A stretch of DNA of 26,205 bases, from the NCBI GenBank assembly GCA_963922455.1, contig CAWUIO010000092.1:1-26205 (forward strand), given 5' to 3'. Origin of the DNA: CAWUIO01 sp963922455 (lineage in GTDB: Bacteria; Bacteroidota; Bacteroidia; Cytophagales; Microscillaceae). Positions 7,553 to 15,162 of this stretch are shown in pieces. Every line of letters begins with the position of its first letter. Within the stretch, counting starts at the first letter, position 1. The position numbers and the translations under genes were made by a program. The notes below the pieces were generated by a model that worked only from the letters and a program-made list of their open reading frames with translations, did not search any database and was not told where the DNA came from.

Positions 7553-7680
7553 GGCTGAGGGATAGAGCGGCCTGTCTGAGCTCGCGGCTGGCCTGCGGGG
7601 AGCAAGCGAGTAGCGATAGCCCGACCCCCGGCTAGGGGTGGGCCTATCGGCTACCCTAGGTCAAACGGGGGGCAGTTCCA
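7553..7680 (-). repeat. Structured intergenic repeat, copy R3
   Basis: Minus-orientation copy. CCCCCG (7625-7630) pairs with CGGGGG (7666-7671) around a 35-nt loop, and CTCGC (7581-7585) pairs with GCGAG (7606-7610). Its tail continues to about 7390 with pyrimidine-rich sequence and the 17-bp block CCCGGTTCTCGCCTCCC (7502-7518), which recurs at 26105-26121. Open frames in 7272-7635 are repeat sequence, not genes. The remainder of 7332-7552 shows nothing else. Confidence 0.75.
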
Positions 7681-7823
7681 AATCTTCCCCAAATTCTCAA
7701 TAAATTCCCGTAAATTTGGGTAAACGGAAAGTTTGGGCTAAGTATCTCGGAAGGGACAGCCCTAATCCTCTAGGACCGCGCTACGAAGACCACTTTCCGG
7801 CCAATTTTTTAAAACAATCTTTT

Positions 7824-8897
7824 ATGAGTGCAGAAGAATTTCTTTACAATTATCTCAACAATGCTTCGCCCACCGGTTATGAAAGTCCTGGCCAAAAGAT
7901 ATGGCTCGACTACATCAAGCCCTATGTAGATGATTATTTGGTAGATACCTACGGCTCGGTGGTAGGGATTGTCAACCCCGAGGCCGAGTACAAGGTAGTG
8001 ATCGAGGCCCACGCCGACGAAATCTCTTGGTATGTCAACTATATCACCGACGATGGCTACATCTACGTCATCCGTAACGGAGGCTCCGACCCCATCATTG
8101 CCCCCTCGATGCGGGTTAACCTGCATACGGCCAAGGGGCCGGTTAGGGGAGTATTTGGTTGGCCCGCCATCCACGTACGTTCAGAAGCCGAGAAGGACAA
8201 CCCCAAGCCTTCTATGAAAAATATATTTATTGACGTTGGAGCCGCCTCCAAAGCCGAAGTAGAAGAATTGGGCATCCATGTAGGGACGGTAATCACGTTT
8301 GCCGACCAATTGATGGAGATGAACCAGCGCTACTACGTAGGCCGAGCCTTAGACAACCGCATGGGAGGCTACATGATTGCCCAGGTGGTACGCAAACTCA
8401 AAGAAAACAACATCCGCCCGGACTATGGACTCTATGTGGCCAACTCGGTACAGGAAGAAATTGGCCTGCGTGGGGCCGAAATGGTAACCCAACGCATCAA
8501 ACCCAATGTGGCGATTGTGACCGATGTCTGCCACGATACGCTTTCGCCCTTGGTATACGATAAGAAAAAAGACGGGGAGATCAAAGCCGGCAAAGGCCCC
8601 GTATTAAGCTACGCTCCGGCGGTTCAAAATAACCTACGTGACCGTATTATTGATGTGGCCCAAGAAAAAAGCATCCCATTCCAGCGCATGGCAAGTTCGC
8701 GCTATACCGGTACCGATACCGATGCTTTTGCTTATTCTAATGGGGGAGTGGCCTCGGCCTTGATTTCCCTACCACTCAAATATATGCACACCACCGTAGA
8801 GACGGCCCATAAAGAAGATGTGGAAAATGTAATCCAGCTGATGTACGAATTTTTGGTACAATTACGGGCTGGACAAGATTTTCGTTATTTTACCTAA
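7824..8897 (+). CDS. M42 family metallopeptidase (tetrahedral aminopeptidase type)
   Basis: A 357-residue protein of peptidase family M42, dinuclear-zinc aminopeptidases that typically form large tetrahedral assemblies in the cytoplasm and trim peptides. With this start the expected ligands are all present: EAHADE (His63), ALDNRMGG (Asp177), QEEIGLRGA (catalytic Glu211, ligand Glu212), VTDVCHD (Asp234) and KYMHTTVE (His322). The ATG at 7824 (MSAEEFLYNYLNN) was chosen over an in-frame ATG at 7716. It matches the usual family length and N-terminal helix, and the extra 36 residues are low-quality sequence next to repeat R3. The BtuF-like gene starts 3 bases after the stop, so they are probably one transcript. 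Confidence 0.9.
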   Translation: MSAEEFLYNYLNNASPTGYESPGQKIWLDYIKPYVDDYLVDTYGSVVGIVNPEAEYKVVIEAHADEISWYVNYITDDGYIYVIRNGGSDPIIAPSMRVNLHTAKGPVRGVFGWPAIHVRSEAEKDNPKPSMKNIFIDVGAASKAEVEELGIHVGTVITFADQLMEMNQRYYVGRALDNRMGGYMIAQVVRKLKENNIRPDYGLYVANSVQEEIGLRGAEMVTQRIKPNVAIVTDVCHDTLSPLVYDKKKDGEIKAGKGPVLSYAPAVQNNLRDRIIDVAQEKSIPFQRMASSRYTGTDTDAFAYSNGGVASALISLPLKYMHTTVETAHKEDVENVIQLMYEFLVQLRAGQDFRYFT

Positions 8898-8900
8898 TCT

Positions 8901-9707
8901 ATGGCGATTGAAGTGATTGATCAAATGCGACGGGTGGTGCGGCTAGAGCATCCCGCCCGTCGTATGGTTTCGCTGGTTCCTTCCCAAACTGAGCTACTGG
9001 TCGATCTAGGCCTGGAACCAGCCTTGGTAGGCATTACCAAGTTTTGTGTGCACCCCCCACATCTCCTAAAGGAAAAAACCAAGATAGGCGGTACGAAACA
9101 CTTTCATTTAGACCGCATCGCCGCCCTCCAACCCGACCTTATCCTGGGAAATAAAGAAGAAAATTACCAAGACGGAATTGAGGCCCTAGCACAAGACTAC
9201 CCCGTCTGGATGAGTGATATTCATCATCTGGAAGATGCCTGGGAGATGATCCGGGCCATCGGAATTTTAGGAGGGAAAGAAGCCGCAGCCGAAGGTTTAG
9301 GGGAAGAAATAAGGGCAAAATTTGCCCAACTACCGCTTATCCCGGCCAAAAAACGCCAAAAGGTGCTCTACCTTATTTGGCGAAAACCGTACATGGCGGC
9401 GGCCCCGTCTACGTTTATCGATACCATCTTACAAGCCGGAGGCTGGGACAATGTGCTTTCTGAGGAGACCCGCTACCCAGAAATCTCCCCTGAGCAGCTT
9501 CAAGATTTACAACCCGATTGTATTTTCCTTTCTTCTGAGCCTTACCCTTTTCAGGAAAAGCATATCCAGGAATTGCGAGGGCTTTGTCCAAATGCCCAGG
9601 TTGTATTGGTAGATGGAGAGCTGTTTTCTTGGTATGGCAGCCGGCTTCGATATACAGCTCCCTACGTACAAAAATTACAAAAACAGCTCTCTTCGGCCTC
9701 CCTTTAA
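8901..9707 (+). CDS. BtuF-like helical-backbone metal receptor protein
   Basis: A 268-residue protein of the TroA/BtuF-like chelatase superfamily. Visible are RMVSLVPSQTELLVDLGLEPALVG, KIGGTKHFHLDRIAALQPDLILGNKEEN in pieces, and a C-terminal lobe with YPEISPEQLQDLQPDCIFLSSEPYPF. These match periplasmic binding proteins for cobalamin or siderophore-iron (ABC transport). It has no signal peptide or lipobox: the N-terminus MAIEVIDQMRRVVRLEHPARR is hydrophilic. Either it acts in the cytoplasm or it is anchored by unknown means. It follows the M42 peptidase by 3 bases. Its stop overlaps the stop of the convergent gene (9704-9707). The ligand is not determinable. Confidence 0.75.
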   Translation: MAIEVIDQMRRVVRLEHPARRMVSLVPSQTELLVDLGLEPALVGITKFCVHPPHLLKEKTKIGGTKHFHLDRIAALQPDLILGNKEENYQDGIEALAQDYPVWMSDIHHLEDAWEMIRAIGILGGKEAAAEGLGEEIRAKFAQLPLIPAKKRQKVLYLIWRKPYMAAAPSTFIDTILQAGGWDNVLSEETRYPEISPEQLQDLQPDCIFLSSEPYPFQEKHIQELRGLCPNAQVVLVDGELFSWYGSRLRYTAPYVQKLQKQLSSASL

Positions 9708-10087
9708 TCAATTAAATAAGGCACAAAGGCAAAGTCACCTCCGGTAGAAATGCCCAGTTCGTAAGCGCCAGAGGCCAACTTATAGGTCACCCTTTGCAAC
9801 ATAACAGTGAGGTTTTTTAAAGTGCCGGCCAGCTGGATCACTTTTTGGCCCTTTTCGTCTCTAAGCAAGAGCTTCAAGACTTGTTGGGGAGCCGGGGCCG
9901 GTAAAAGGGCCAGGTTGACCCGGTCTACAATGGGGATAGGGCTTACCAGGACCCTTAATTCCGGAACCCTACTGTCTTCCAGAGATACCTGAACATCCTC
10001 ATACGCCGCAAAACTGATTTGAGCCCTTACTTGTGTAAAAGTCCCCAACAGGACCATAGCCGTCAAAAATAGGTAGTACATGAACAA
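9704..10087 (-). CDS. Small secreted protein of unknown function
   Basis: A 127-residue protein with a clear signal peptide (MFMYYLFLTAMVLLGTFTQVRAQ, VRA-Q cleavage). The mature part has a beta-sandwich look, with alternating hydrophobic strands (LRVLVSPIPI, VLKLLLRDEKGQKVIQL, YELGISTGGDFAFVPYLI). It is somewhat like the small C-terminal secretion or adhesion domains of Bacteroidota, but has no signature I can name. Met3 is an alternative start. Its stop overlaps the stop of the convergent BtuF-like gene by 3 shared bases. The upstream region contains repeat R4. Confidence 0.6.
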   Translation of the reverse strand: MFMYYLFLTAMVLLGTFTQVRAQISFAAYEDVQVSLEDSRVPELRVLVSPIPIVDRVNLALLPAPAPQQVLKLLLRDEKGQKVIQLAGTLKNLTVMLQRVTYKLASGAYELGISTGGDFAFVPYLID

Positions 10088-10277
10088 GTGATTTGAGTAA
10101 AAAAATGTGGGGAAGCAAGTTCCTCGTCTGAGTAGGTGTGTAATCTATCGGAGAGCCATAATCTACCGATCGTTATAATGAACGCGGGGCAGGCCGTAGA
10201 GTTAAGACAAAAAAAATAAGGAAGCTACACTGCAATATAAAAGGGATAAATGCGGCCTGATATCCAGAAAAGAGGGA

Positions 10278-10415
10278 GGGGCCTACCCGCTCTCAGGGCG
10301 ATAAGGGTTTCTTTGAACATGTGGCAGCGAGCGGGTCGGGCTGTCGCGCAAGCGTAGAGCCGGCCCCCGCGCATCCAGCGGCGGTCTCTACCCTTCGGGC
10401 TTCCATCCCTAGGCC
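10278..10415 (+). repeat. Structured intergenic repeat, copy R4 (inverted partner of R5)
   Basis: Arm ACCCGCTC (10285-10292) pairs with GAGCGGGT (10329-10336) around a 36-nt loop. GTAGAGCCG (10354-10362) pairs with CGG and CTCTAC (10382-10391) with one bulged T. From CATGTG to the right end it is about 96% identical to R5, reversed (four differences by eye in about 98 bases). The rest of 10088-10589 holds only AT-rich leader sequence and no gene. Confidence 0.85.
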
Positions 10416-10589
10416 TAAAAATAGCTTGGCCATTAGCTCGTGAAGTACCCCACCTAAATCCGGAACGTATCTCTGACTGAGGAAAAGGGACGGAAACCTT
10501 ACAATTGTTTACGCCATGAAGAAATATTATCCGCCTAAATCTTAACTTTAAACTTAAAAGGGTGAGATACTACCTATAAGCCAGTACAT

Positions 10590-11747
10590 ATGAATTATTT
10601 TGACTCAAGGAAAAGAGAGAAAAGCTGTGTCAGCAGATTTTGGCATCGACCTCAATTATGTTTTTATGGCCTAGCCTGGATTTGTTTGTGGGCCGGGCTT
10701 GGGCCTACCATCCAAGCTCAGGATACATTAGCCACCGATCTACCAGAGCGGATCGACTCCCTGGTTCACCAGAAAATGGCCGAGTACCAAATTCCCGGCC
10801 TTTCCCTGGGCATTGTGCAAGATGGAGAGATGCCATATGTCCAAGGGTATGGCCTTCGCACCATTAACACACAGGATTCTGTAAGGGCCCAGTCGGTATT
10901 TCATACGGCTTCAATCAGTAAGCTCTTTACGGCCCAATCTATTATGATGCTAGTGGAAAAGAAAAAACTTCAATTGAATACCCTATTGGTCGATATTATT
11001 CCTGAAATTGAATACAAAGACTCCCAGGCCAGACAAATTCAACTGCTTCATTTGCTAAACCACACTTCGGGCTTACCCGATATTGCAAACTATCATTGGA
11101 AGAAGCAGCATACGTCTGATAGCAGTTTGCGAACGTATGTCTCGAAATTAAAAGTAAAAGTGCGCAGTAAGCCCGGAGAAAAGTATAATTACAGCAACTT
11201 AGGGTATAACATACTGGCTTATGTGGTAGAAAAGACCAGCGGCCAACTTTTTGAAGATTTTGTAAAGGAAAACATTATGGCCCCGGCCAACATGGCCAAT
11301 AGTGATTTTCGACTCTCCGAGATATCTAAGTCTCTGCGGGTGAGCCCTCATCTTAAAAAAGGGGAGGAGCTTATAGTAAGCCCGGTTTATCCCTACTCCC
11401 GAGAACATGCGGGGAGTAGCACCCTCCAGGCCTCGGCCGAAGACTTGAGTAAGTGGATGATCGGTTTTTTGCAAGGGCTTTCTTCTAAACCCGATACGTA
11501 CCAGGCACAAATGATCAAGGCGCCCAACTCAAACTTCCCCTTTATAGGTCTAGGTTTTCAACTTGCTAGCCTGGATAATTGGCGCAAAATTGGCCATTAT
11601 GGAGGAGATCGGGGCTTTCGTTCCTATTTGTTTATGGTGCCTGAGGCTAAGCTGGGAATCGTAGTACTCGGTAATGCAGGCTTTCACGAAGATTTTCGGC
11701 AGGAGATTGGGCATGGCCTCGCCCGTCTGCTTTTGAATACAAATTGA
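10590..11747 (+). CDS. Secreted serine hydrolase, beta-lactamase/PBP family
   Basis: A 385-residue protein of the beta-lactamase-related (class C-like, Pfam Beta-lactamase) serine hydrolases. The SxxK motif is SISK (Ser108-Lys111), the second motif is YSN (201-203), and HYGG (336-339) replaces the class C KTG. This is the usual arrangement in esterase- or peptidase-like members rather than true AmpC lactamases. The N-terminus has a long basic n-region, then LCFYGLAWICLWAGLG and a likely AQA-type cleavage near residue 43, indicating export. The next gene begins one base after its stop, so the two are translationally coupled. Substrate unknown. Confidence 0.85.
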   Translation: MNYFDSRKREKSCVSRFWHRPQLCFYGLAWICLWAGLGPTIQAQDTLATDLPERIDSLVHQKMAEYQIPGLSLGIVQDGEMPYVQGYGLRTINTQDSVRAQSVFHTASISKLFTAQSIMMLVEKKKLQLNTLLVDIIPEIEYKDSQARQIQLLHLLNHTSGLPDIANYHWKKQHTSDSSLRTYVSKLKVKVRSKPGEKYNYSNLGYNILAYVVEKTSGQLFEDFVKENIMAPANMANSDFRLSEISKSLRVSPHLKKGEELIVSPVYPYSREHAGSSTLQASAEDLSKWMIGFLQGLSSKPDTYQAQMIKAPNSNFPFIGLGFQLASLDNWRKIGHYGGDRGFRSYLFMVPEAKLGIVVLGNAGFHEDFRQEIGHGLARLLLNTN

Positions 11748-11748
11748 T

Positions 11749-12267
11749 ATGATTTATAAAACTATCGGCAACTATTTCCAAGTTGGCTTATGCTTGGTGG
11801 TATGGGGTGCTTGCCAAAACCAGCCCCAGACAAGCAATCTTAGGGATATTAAGGAGATAGCCCAAGCCTATTATAAAGTGTACCAAGACCGGTCTGACTT
11901 TGAAGCCTTTCTCGATTTTTATGAGGAAGACTTGGTCCTCGAGGATATGGTTATGGGTGAAAAAATCTTTGGGAAGCAAAGTTTTGCTGAGTTTTTTGCC
12001 TGGGAAAATCCAGAATTTAAAAAATTAGATTCCTTAACCTTGGTGCTTGAAGAGCAGTATGTCGTGGGAAATACCGTAATAAGTCAAGGCTACTTTAATC
12101 CCTTTCAGTGGGGAGATGCACAATTTGAAGCTATGCAGTTTACCACGATTCTTAGCTTCAATGCCCAGGGCAAAATTATCAAACAGGTAGATTGGATCAA
12201 TTACCCCAACAATTTGCTAGACTATTCCCAGAGAAAAAACTCAAACCATTGCTTGAAAAGGGACTGA
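11749..12267 (+). CDS. NTF2/SnoaL-like lipoprotein
   Basis: A 172-residue protein with a signal and lipobox (LVVWGAC, Cys22) followed by an NTF2-like fold: AYYKVYQDRSDFEAFLDFYEEDLVLEDMV, KQSFAEFFAWENPEFKKL and GKIIKQVDWINYP. This is the SnoaL/polyketide-cyclase-like pattern of a small cone-shaped alpha+beta domain. Members are enzymes or ligand-binding subunits; catalytic residues cannot be assigned here. Its start follows the serine hydrolase stop by one base, so the pair may work on related substrates at the cell envelope. The last dozen residues (RKNSNHCLKRD) are less typical of the fold. Confidence 0.7.
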   Translation: MIYKTIGNYFQVGLCLVVWGACQNQPQTSNLRDIKEIAQAYYKVYQDRSDFEAFLDFYEEDLVLEDMVMGEKIFGKQSFAEFFAWENPEFKKLDSLTLVLEEQYVVGNTVISQGYFNPFQWGDAQFEAMQFTTILSFNAQGKIIKQVDWINYPNNLLDYSQRKNSNHCLKRD

Positions 12268-12405
12268 ATGGAATGCCTCAAAAAAACGGGGAGAATCCTC
12301 AAACCGCCTACCTATACCAATGGTTTTATGGCTATATTTGAATTTAGTTAAAATAATCCAGTACCTATAATTTCTGGTCAGGACAATTCGGAAAATTCGA
12401 GCAAG

Positions 12406-12984
12406 ATGGATCATCTTCGGCGTAAGAAGCAAGCCAAAGTTTTACGGGTTTTTAGGAAGGTACATCGTATTACCGGGGCGTTCTTATTTGCTTTTTTCTT
12501 TTTTATCGCGGTGAGCGGCTTATTATTGGGCTGGAAAAAACATAGCTATGGTATGATCCTGGCCAAAACGGCACGAGGGACGAGCAGTGACTTGAAGGAG
12601 TGGCTTCCTTTAGACAGCTTATACCAGAAAGCCTGTCAGTACCTACAAGATTCCGTCTCGGCCGAATTGTCTCCCGAAATCAGCCGGATTGATGTGCGTA
12701 AGCAGAAGGGATCAGTCAAGTTTATATTTAGTGATCATTATTATGGCTTACAGCTTGATGGGGTAACGGGAGCGCTTTTACAGATTGAGCAAAGAAGGTC
12801 CGACTTCATTGAAAACATACACGATGGCTCCATCCTAGACGACTACCTGGGCACTCCTAATAATATCTTAAAAGTAAGCTACACTTCTATAATGGGCTTG
12901 GCCCTCTTGGTATTTACCATCACCGGCTTTTGGTTATGGTATGGGCCTAAGCAAATGCGCAAGGCCGCTCGGAAAAACGCATAA
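12406..12984 (+). CDS. PepSY-associated TM helix domain protein
   Basis: A 192-residue membrane protein of the PepSY-TM family. Residues about 10-42 (VLRVFRKVHRITGAFLFAFFFFIAVSGLLLGWKK) form the diagnostic helix with the R/KxHR..G motif. A periplasmic PepSY-like domain follows (ISRIDVRKQKGSVKFIFSD, YYGLQLDGVTGALLQIE), then ENIHDGSILDD, and a second membrane helix near the C-terminus (MGLALLVFTITGFWLWYGPKQMRK). Relatives are often encoded near iron uptake or redox genes, and some act as flavin or iron reductase components. This short two-helix form cannot be assigned a substrate. The spacing of 138 bases from the upstream gene suggests its own promoter. Confidence 0.85.
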   Translation: MDHLRRKKQAKVLRVFRKVHRITGAFLFAFFFFIAVSGLLLGWKKHSYGMILAKTARGTSSDLKEWLPLDSLYQKACQYLQDSVSAELSPEISRIDVRKQKGSVKFIFSDHYYGLQLDGVTGALLQIEQRRSDFIENIHDGSILDDYLGTPNNILKVSYTSIMGLALLVFTITGFWLWYGPKQMRKAARKNA

Positions 12985-13048
12985 ATTTTCCTCGTATTTT
13001 GACATATCCCCCTTTTCTTTTGTATCATAGTCTAAGAAATCGCAAACT

Positions 13049-14407
13049 ATGTACGCTATGAGATTAACCGCTCTTTGCTTTCTATTTCTAATCCACCTAG
13101 CTTGCCAAGCCCAAAATCCATCTGCTCAAGACCTAGCCAAGCCTGTGGGGATTTATAATTCAGAATACCAATCGTATTACGGGATCTACTTTCTGAATAA
13201 AGAGGCTACAATCACCGCAGAAATGCTCAGGCAAAAGGCCCGAACCCTATATCCTCACGCCCAATGGGTAGATTCTTTATCGGAGTCAAGCACTAGGGCC
13301 GAGATTTCCTGGGTATATTATGAAAACCCGAAAGTAGACTTTACCCCACCCGATATGGACTATCTGCGATATACTGGGATTGGATTAAGCCAGGCCGAAA
13401 TGCAAGACTTACAAGACCCGGAGGCAGGGATATTATTAAGTTTTGCCGGACCCGCCAAACAAGCCTCAGCCGACCAATGGCATATTTTACAGTTGATTGA
13501 TACCCTGGTAGCCAATAAAGACGTAATCATCACCGATTTTGTGACCTATGAATCCTTTAATCCCCGTTCTTTTAAATTGGCCCGCTTGATGGGATATTCG
13601 CAAGATGAGCAGGATGTAAGCAGTCAAATATCGATTCATCTCTACCGGGAGGAGGCTTTTTGCCGAGCCATCACCTTGGGTATGCGTAAGTTTGCCCTGC
13701 CTGATTTTTCTATTGAGGACCTACCTTGCAGCAATCAGTATTCGTATGCCAGCTTGTTAAACTTGATTTGTCAAACCGTTTTTGAGCAAGGGACCATTGG
13801 GGAAGATTGGAGTATTTATCTGGATATTGATGCTATTGAAAATGCCCCCCTTAAAAAAAAAGAAATGCTAGGCAATTTGGAGGAGGGGGCCAAAAAGAAG
13901 GCTTGGGTTAAAGTAGAATTAGTAGATCCCCAGGAGGGAGATGATTATAATACCCAGTTAGGGTTGGTGTTTGATAATTCGGGCGGGGGCTCGGTTCAAG
14001 AAGTTCAAAATGAAGTGTTAAGCCGTTTATTTGGCACAAAAGAAACGCTCAGTTATGTGGAGCATGATGATGAAATCCTGGAAGCTAGTCAAAGGGCCCA
14101 GGGGGAACTCCCCCGGCTTAAAAAGCTATTCGAGGAAGGTCTAGCTTTGGGCTACTCCCTCTTACTAAAAGCCCCTTTTCTCATAAGCGAAGACGAGGGC
14201 AACGAATGGATGTGGGTAGAGGTAAGTGCCTGGGTAGGCAGTCAAATCAAGGGGATATTACAAAATGATCCCTATTATGCTCCTGGATTGCAAGCCGGAT
14301 CGCTGGTGGAAGTAGCACAAGAAGATGTATTTGATTACATCTTGTACAAGCCGGATGGTAGTTATGAAGGCAATGAGACCGGTAAAATTATGCAAAAACG
14401 TAATTAA
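13049..14407 (+). CDS. Secreted or lipid-anchored protein with C-terminal DUF2314 domain
   Basis: A 452-residue protein. The first about 20 residues (MYAMRLTALCFLFLIHLAC) are a signal sequence, possibly with a lipobox at Cys19; Met4 (13058) is an alternative start. Residues about 25-330 are a large unknown region that mixes strands and helices. From about 345 to the end there is a DUF2314-like domain: repeated-helix lead (RLKKLFEEGLALGYSLLLKA), WMWVEVSAWVGSQIKGIL, NDPYYAPGLQAGSLVEV and a final DYILYKPDGSYEGNETGK. DUF2314 proteins are usually small and of unknown function, so fusion to a long exported N-terminal region is notable. It is the last gene inside the inverted repeat pair R4/R5. Confidence 0.65.
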   Translation: MYAMRLTALCFLFLIHLACQAQNPSAQDLAKPVGIYNSEYQSYYGIYFLNKEATITAEMLRQKARTLYPHAQWVDSLSESSTRAEISWVYYENPKVDFTPPDMDYLRYTGIGLSQAEMQDLQDPEAGILLSFAGPAKQASADQWHILQLIDTLVANKDVIITDFVTYESFNPRSFKLARLMGYSQDEQDVSSQISIHLYREEAFCRAITLGMRKFALPDFSIEDLPCSNQYSYASLLNLICQTVFEQGTIGEDWSIYLDIDAIENAPLKKKEMLGNLEEGAKKKAWVKVELVDPQEGDDYNTQLGLVFDNSGGGSVQEVQNEVLSRLFGTKETLSYVEHDDEILEASQRAQGELPRLKKLFEEGLALGYSLLLKAPFLISEDEGNEWMWVEVSAWVGSQIKGILQNDPYYAPGLQAGSLVEVAQEDVFDYILYKPDGSYEGNETGKIMQKRN

Positions 14408-14424
14408 AGGATCTTTCTCCCTTC

Positions 14425-14561
14425 GGCCTAGGGATGGAAGCCCGGAGGGTAGAGACCGCCGCCGGATGCGCGGGGGCCGGCTCTACGCTTGCGCGACAGC
14501 CCGACCCGCTCGCTACACATGGTCAAATTAGCAACCATAGTTTAGGGAGCGGGTAGGCCCC
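14425..14561 (-). repeat. Structured intergenic repeat, copy R5 (inverted partner of R4)
   Basis: ACCCGCTC (14504-14511) pairs with GAGCGGGT (14547-14554) around a 35-nt loop. GTAGAG+CCG (14449-14458) pairs with CGG+CTCTAC (14478-14486), with one bulged A. Nearly identical to R4 but reversed, and located about 4.1 kb away. It occupies the gap between the convergent genes ending at 14407 and 14567. Confidence 0.85.
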
Positions 14562-14566
14562 AGGCT

Positions 14567-15136
14567 TTATTCGTAAATACGTCCTACTTCTAAAATATCG
14601 CCCAAATCTTTCCAGCGTACCACCGGGGGACGTTCTGGATCGGGTGGAAACTGCTCCAAATACCCTTTGATACCTTGCAGCAGGTTTACGTGCGGATGGA
14701 AGTTGTACCAATTGTGTCCGGTGGGCGATTCTACGCCAAAAATCTGTTCTCGCATATCCACCCCTTGAATTTTCATACGACGAATATCCGATATTTGAAA
14801 CTCCACCACTTGCTTAAAGAAATGGAAGTCCTGCTCTGGGGAATCGGGAGCTTTTTCGGTCAATTCCAGATTGGCCACATCTTCAATATTACTGATATCC
14901 AAATCCATAATAGGCGGGGACTCTATCTTGACCCAGGCCGGATCTGGCGGAGTGGGTTCCCCTTCAAAGGCTTCCCGGAGTACCTCGGCAAAGAGGGCCA
15001 TCGAGGGCTGTTTATTTTTATGCACTTCGCAGATTGGGAGAAGAGCCCGCAGGTAACGCTCCAAATCTTCTTCATTGGGCGAACCATCGGTCTCAAACTC
15101 TATAATTTTCTGAAATAAATCTTCCCAGTGTTTCAT
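14567..15136 (-). CDS. Hypothetical cytoplasmic protein
   Basis: A 189-residue acidic protein without signal or membrane segment. The N-terminal half is helical (WEDLFQKIIEFETDG, EEDLERYLRALLPICEVHK). The C-terminal half contains FHFFKQVVEFQISDIRRMKI and SPTGHNWYNFHPHVNLLQGI, then PPVVRWKDLGDILEVGRIYE. I do not recognise the family. The composition is ordinary and coding-like, and the start at 15136 is the only good upstream Met. It is 26 bases downstream of the TlpA-like gene on the same strand, so co-transcription is likely. No enzymatic motif is seen. Confidence 0.6.
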   Translation of the reverse strand: MKHWEDLFQKIIEFETDGSPNEEDLERYLRALLPICEVHKNKQPSMALFAEVLREAFEGEPTPPDPAWVKIESPPIMDLDISNIEDVANLELTEKAPDSPEQDFHFFKQVVEFQISDIRRMKIQGVDMREQIFGVESPTGHNWYNFHPHVNLLQGIKGYLEQFPPDPERPPVVRWKDLGDILEVGRIYE

Positions 15137-15162
15137 AAGAGTGAGTTTAAAAAAAGGCAGCT

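Noticed and set aside
7272..7635. Several 90-100 residue frames on both strands
   Set aside because: They lie in repeat R3 and its pyrimidine tail, with Pro/Arg/Ser-rich translation typical of repeat DNA.
7716..7823. Longer start for the M42 peptidase
   Set aside because: Adds 36 unsupported residues next to a repeat; the family N-terminus matches the ATG at 7824.
10590..11747. Calling the serine hydrolase an AmpC beta-lactamase
   Set aside because: It has SxxK and YSN but HYGG instead of KTG, the pattern of broader esterase or peptidase relatives.
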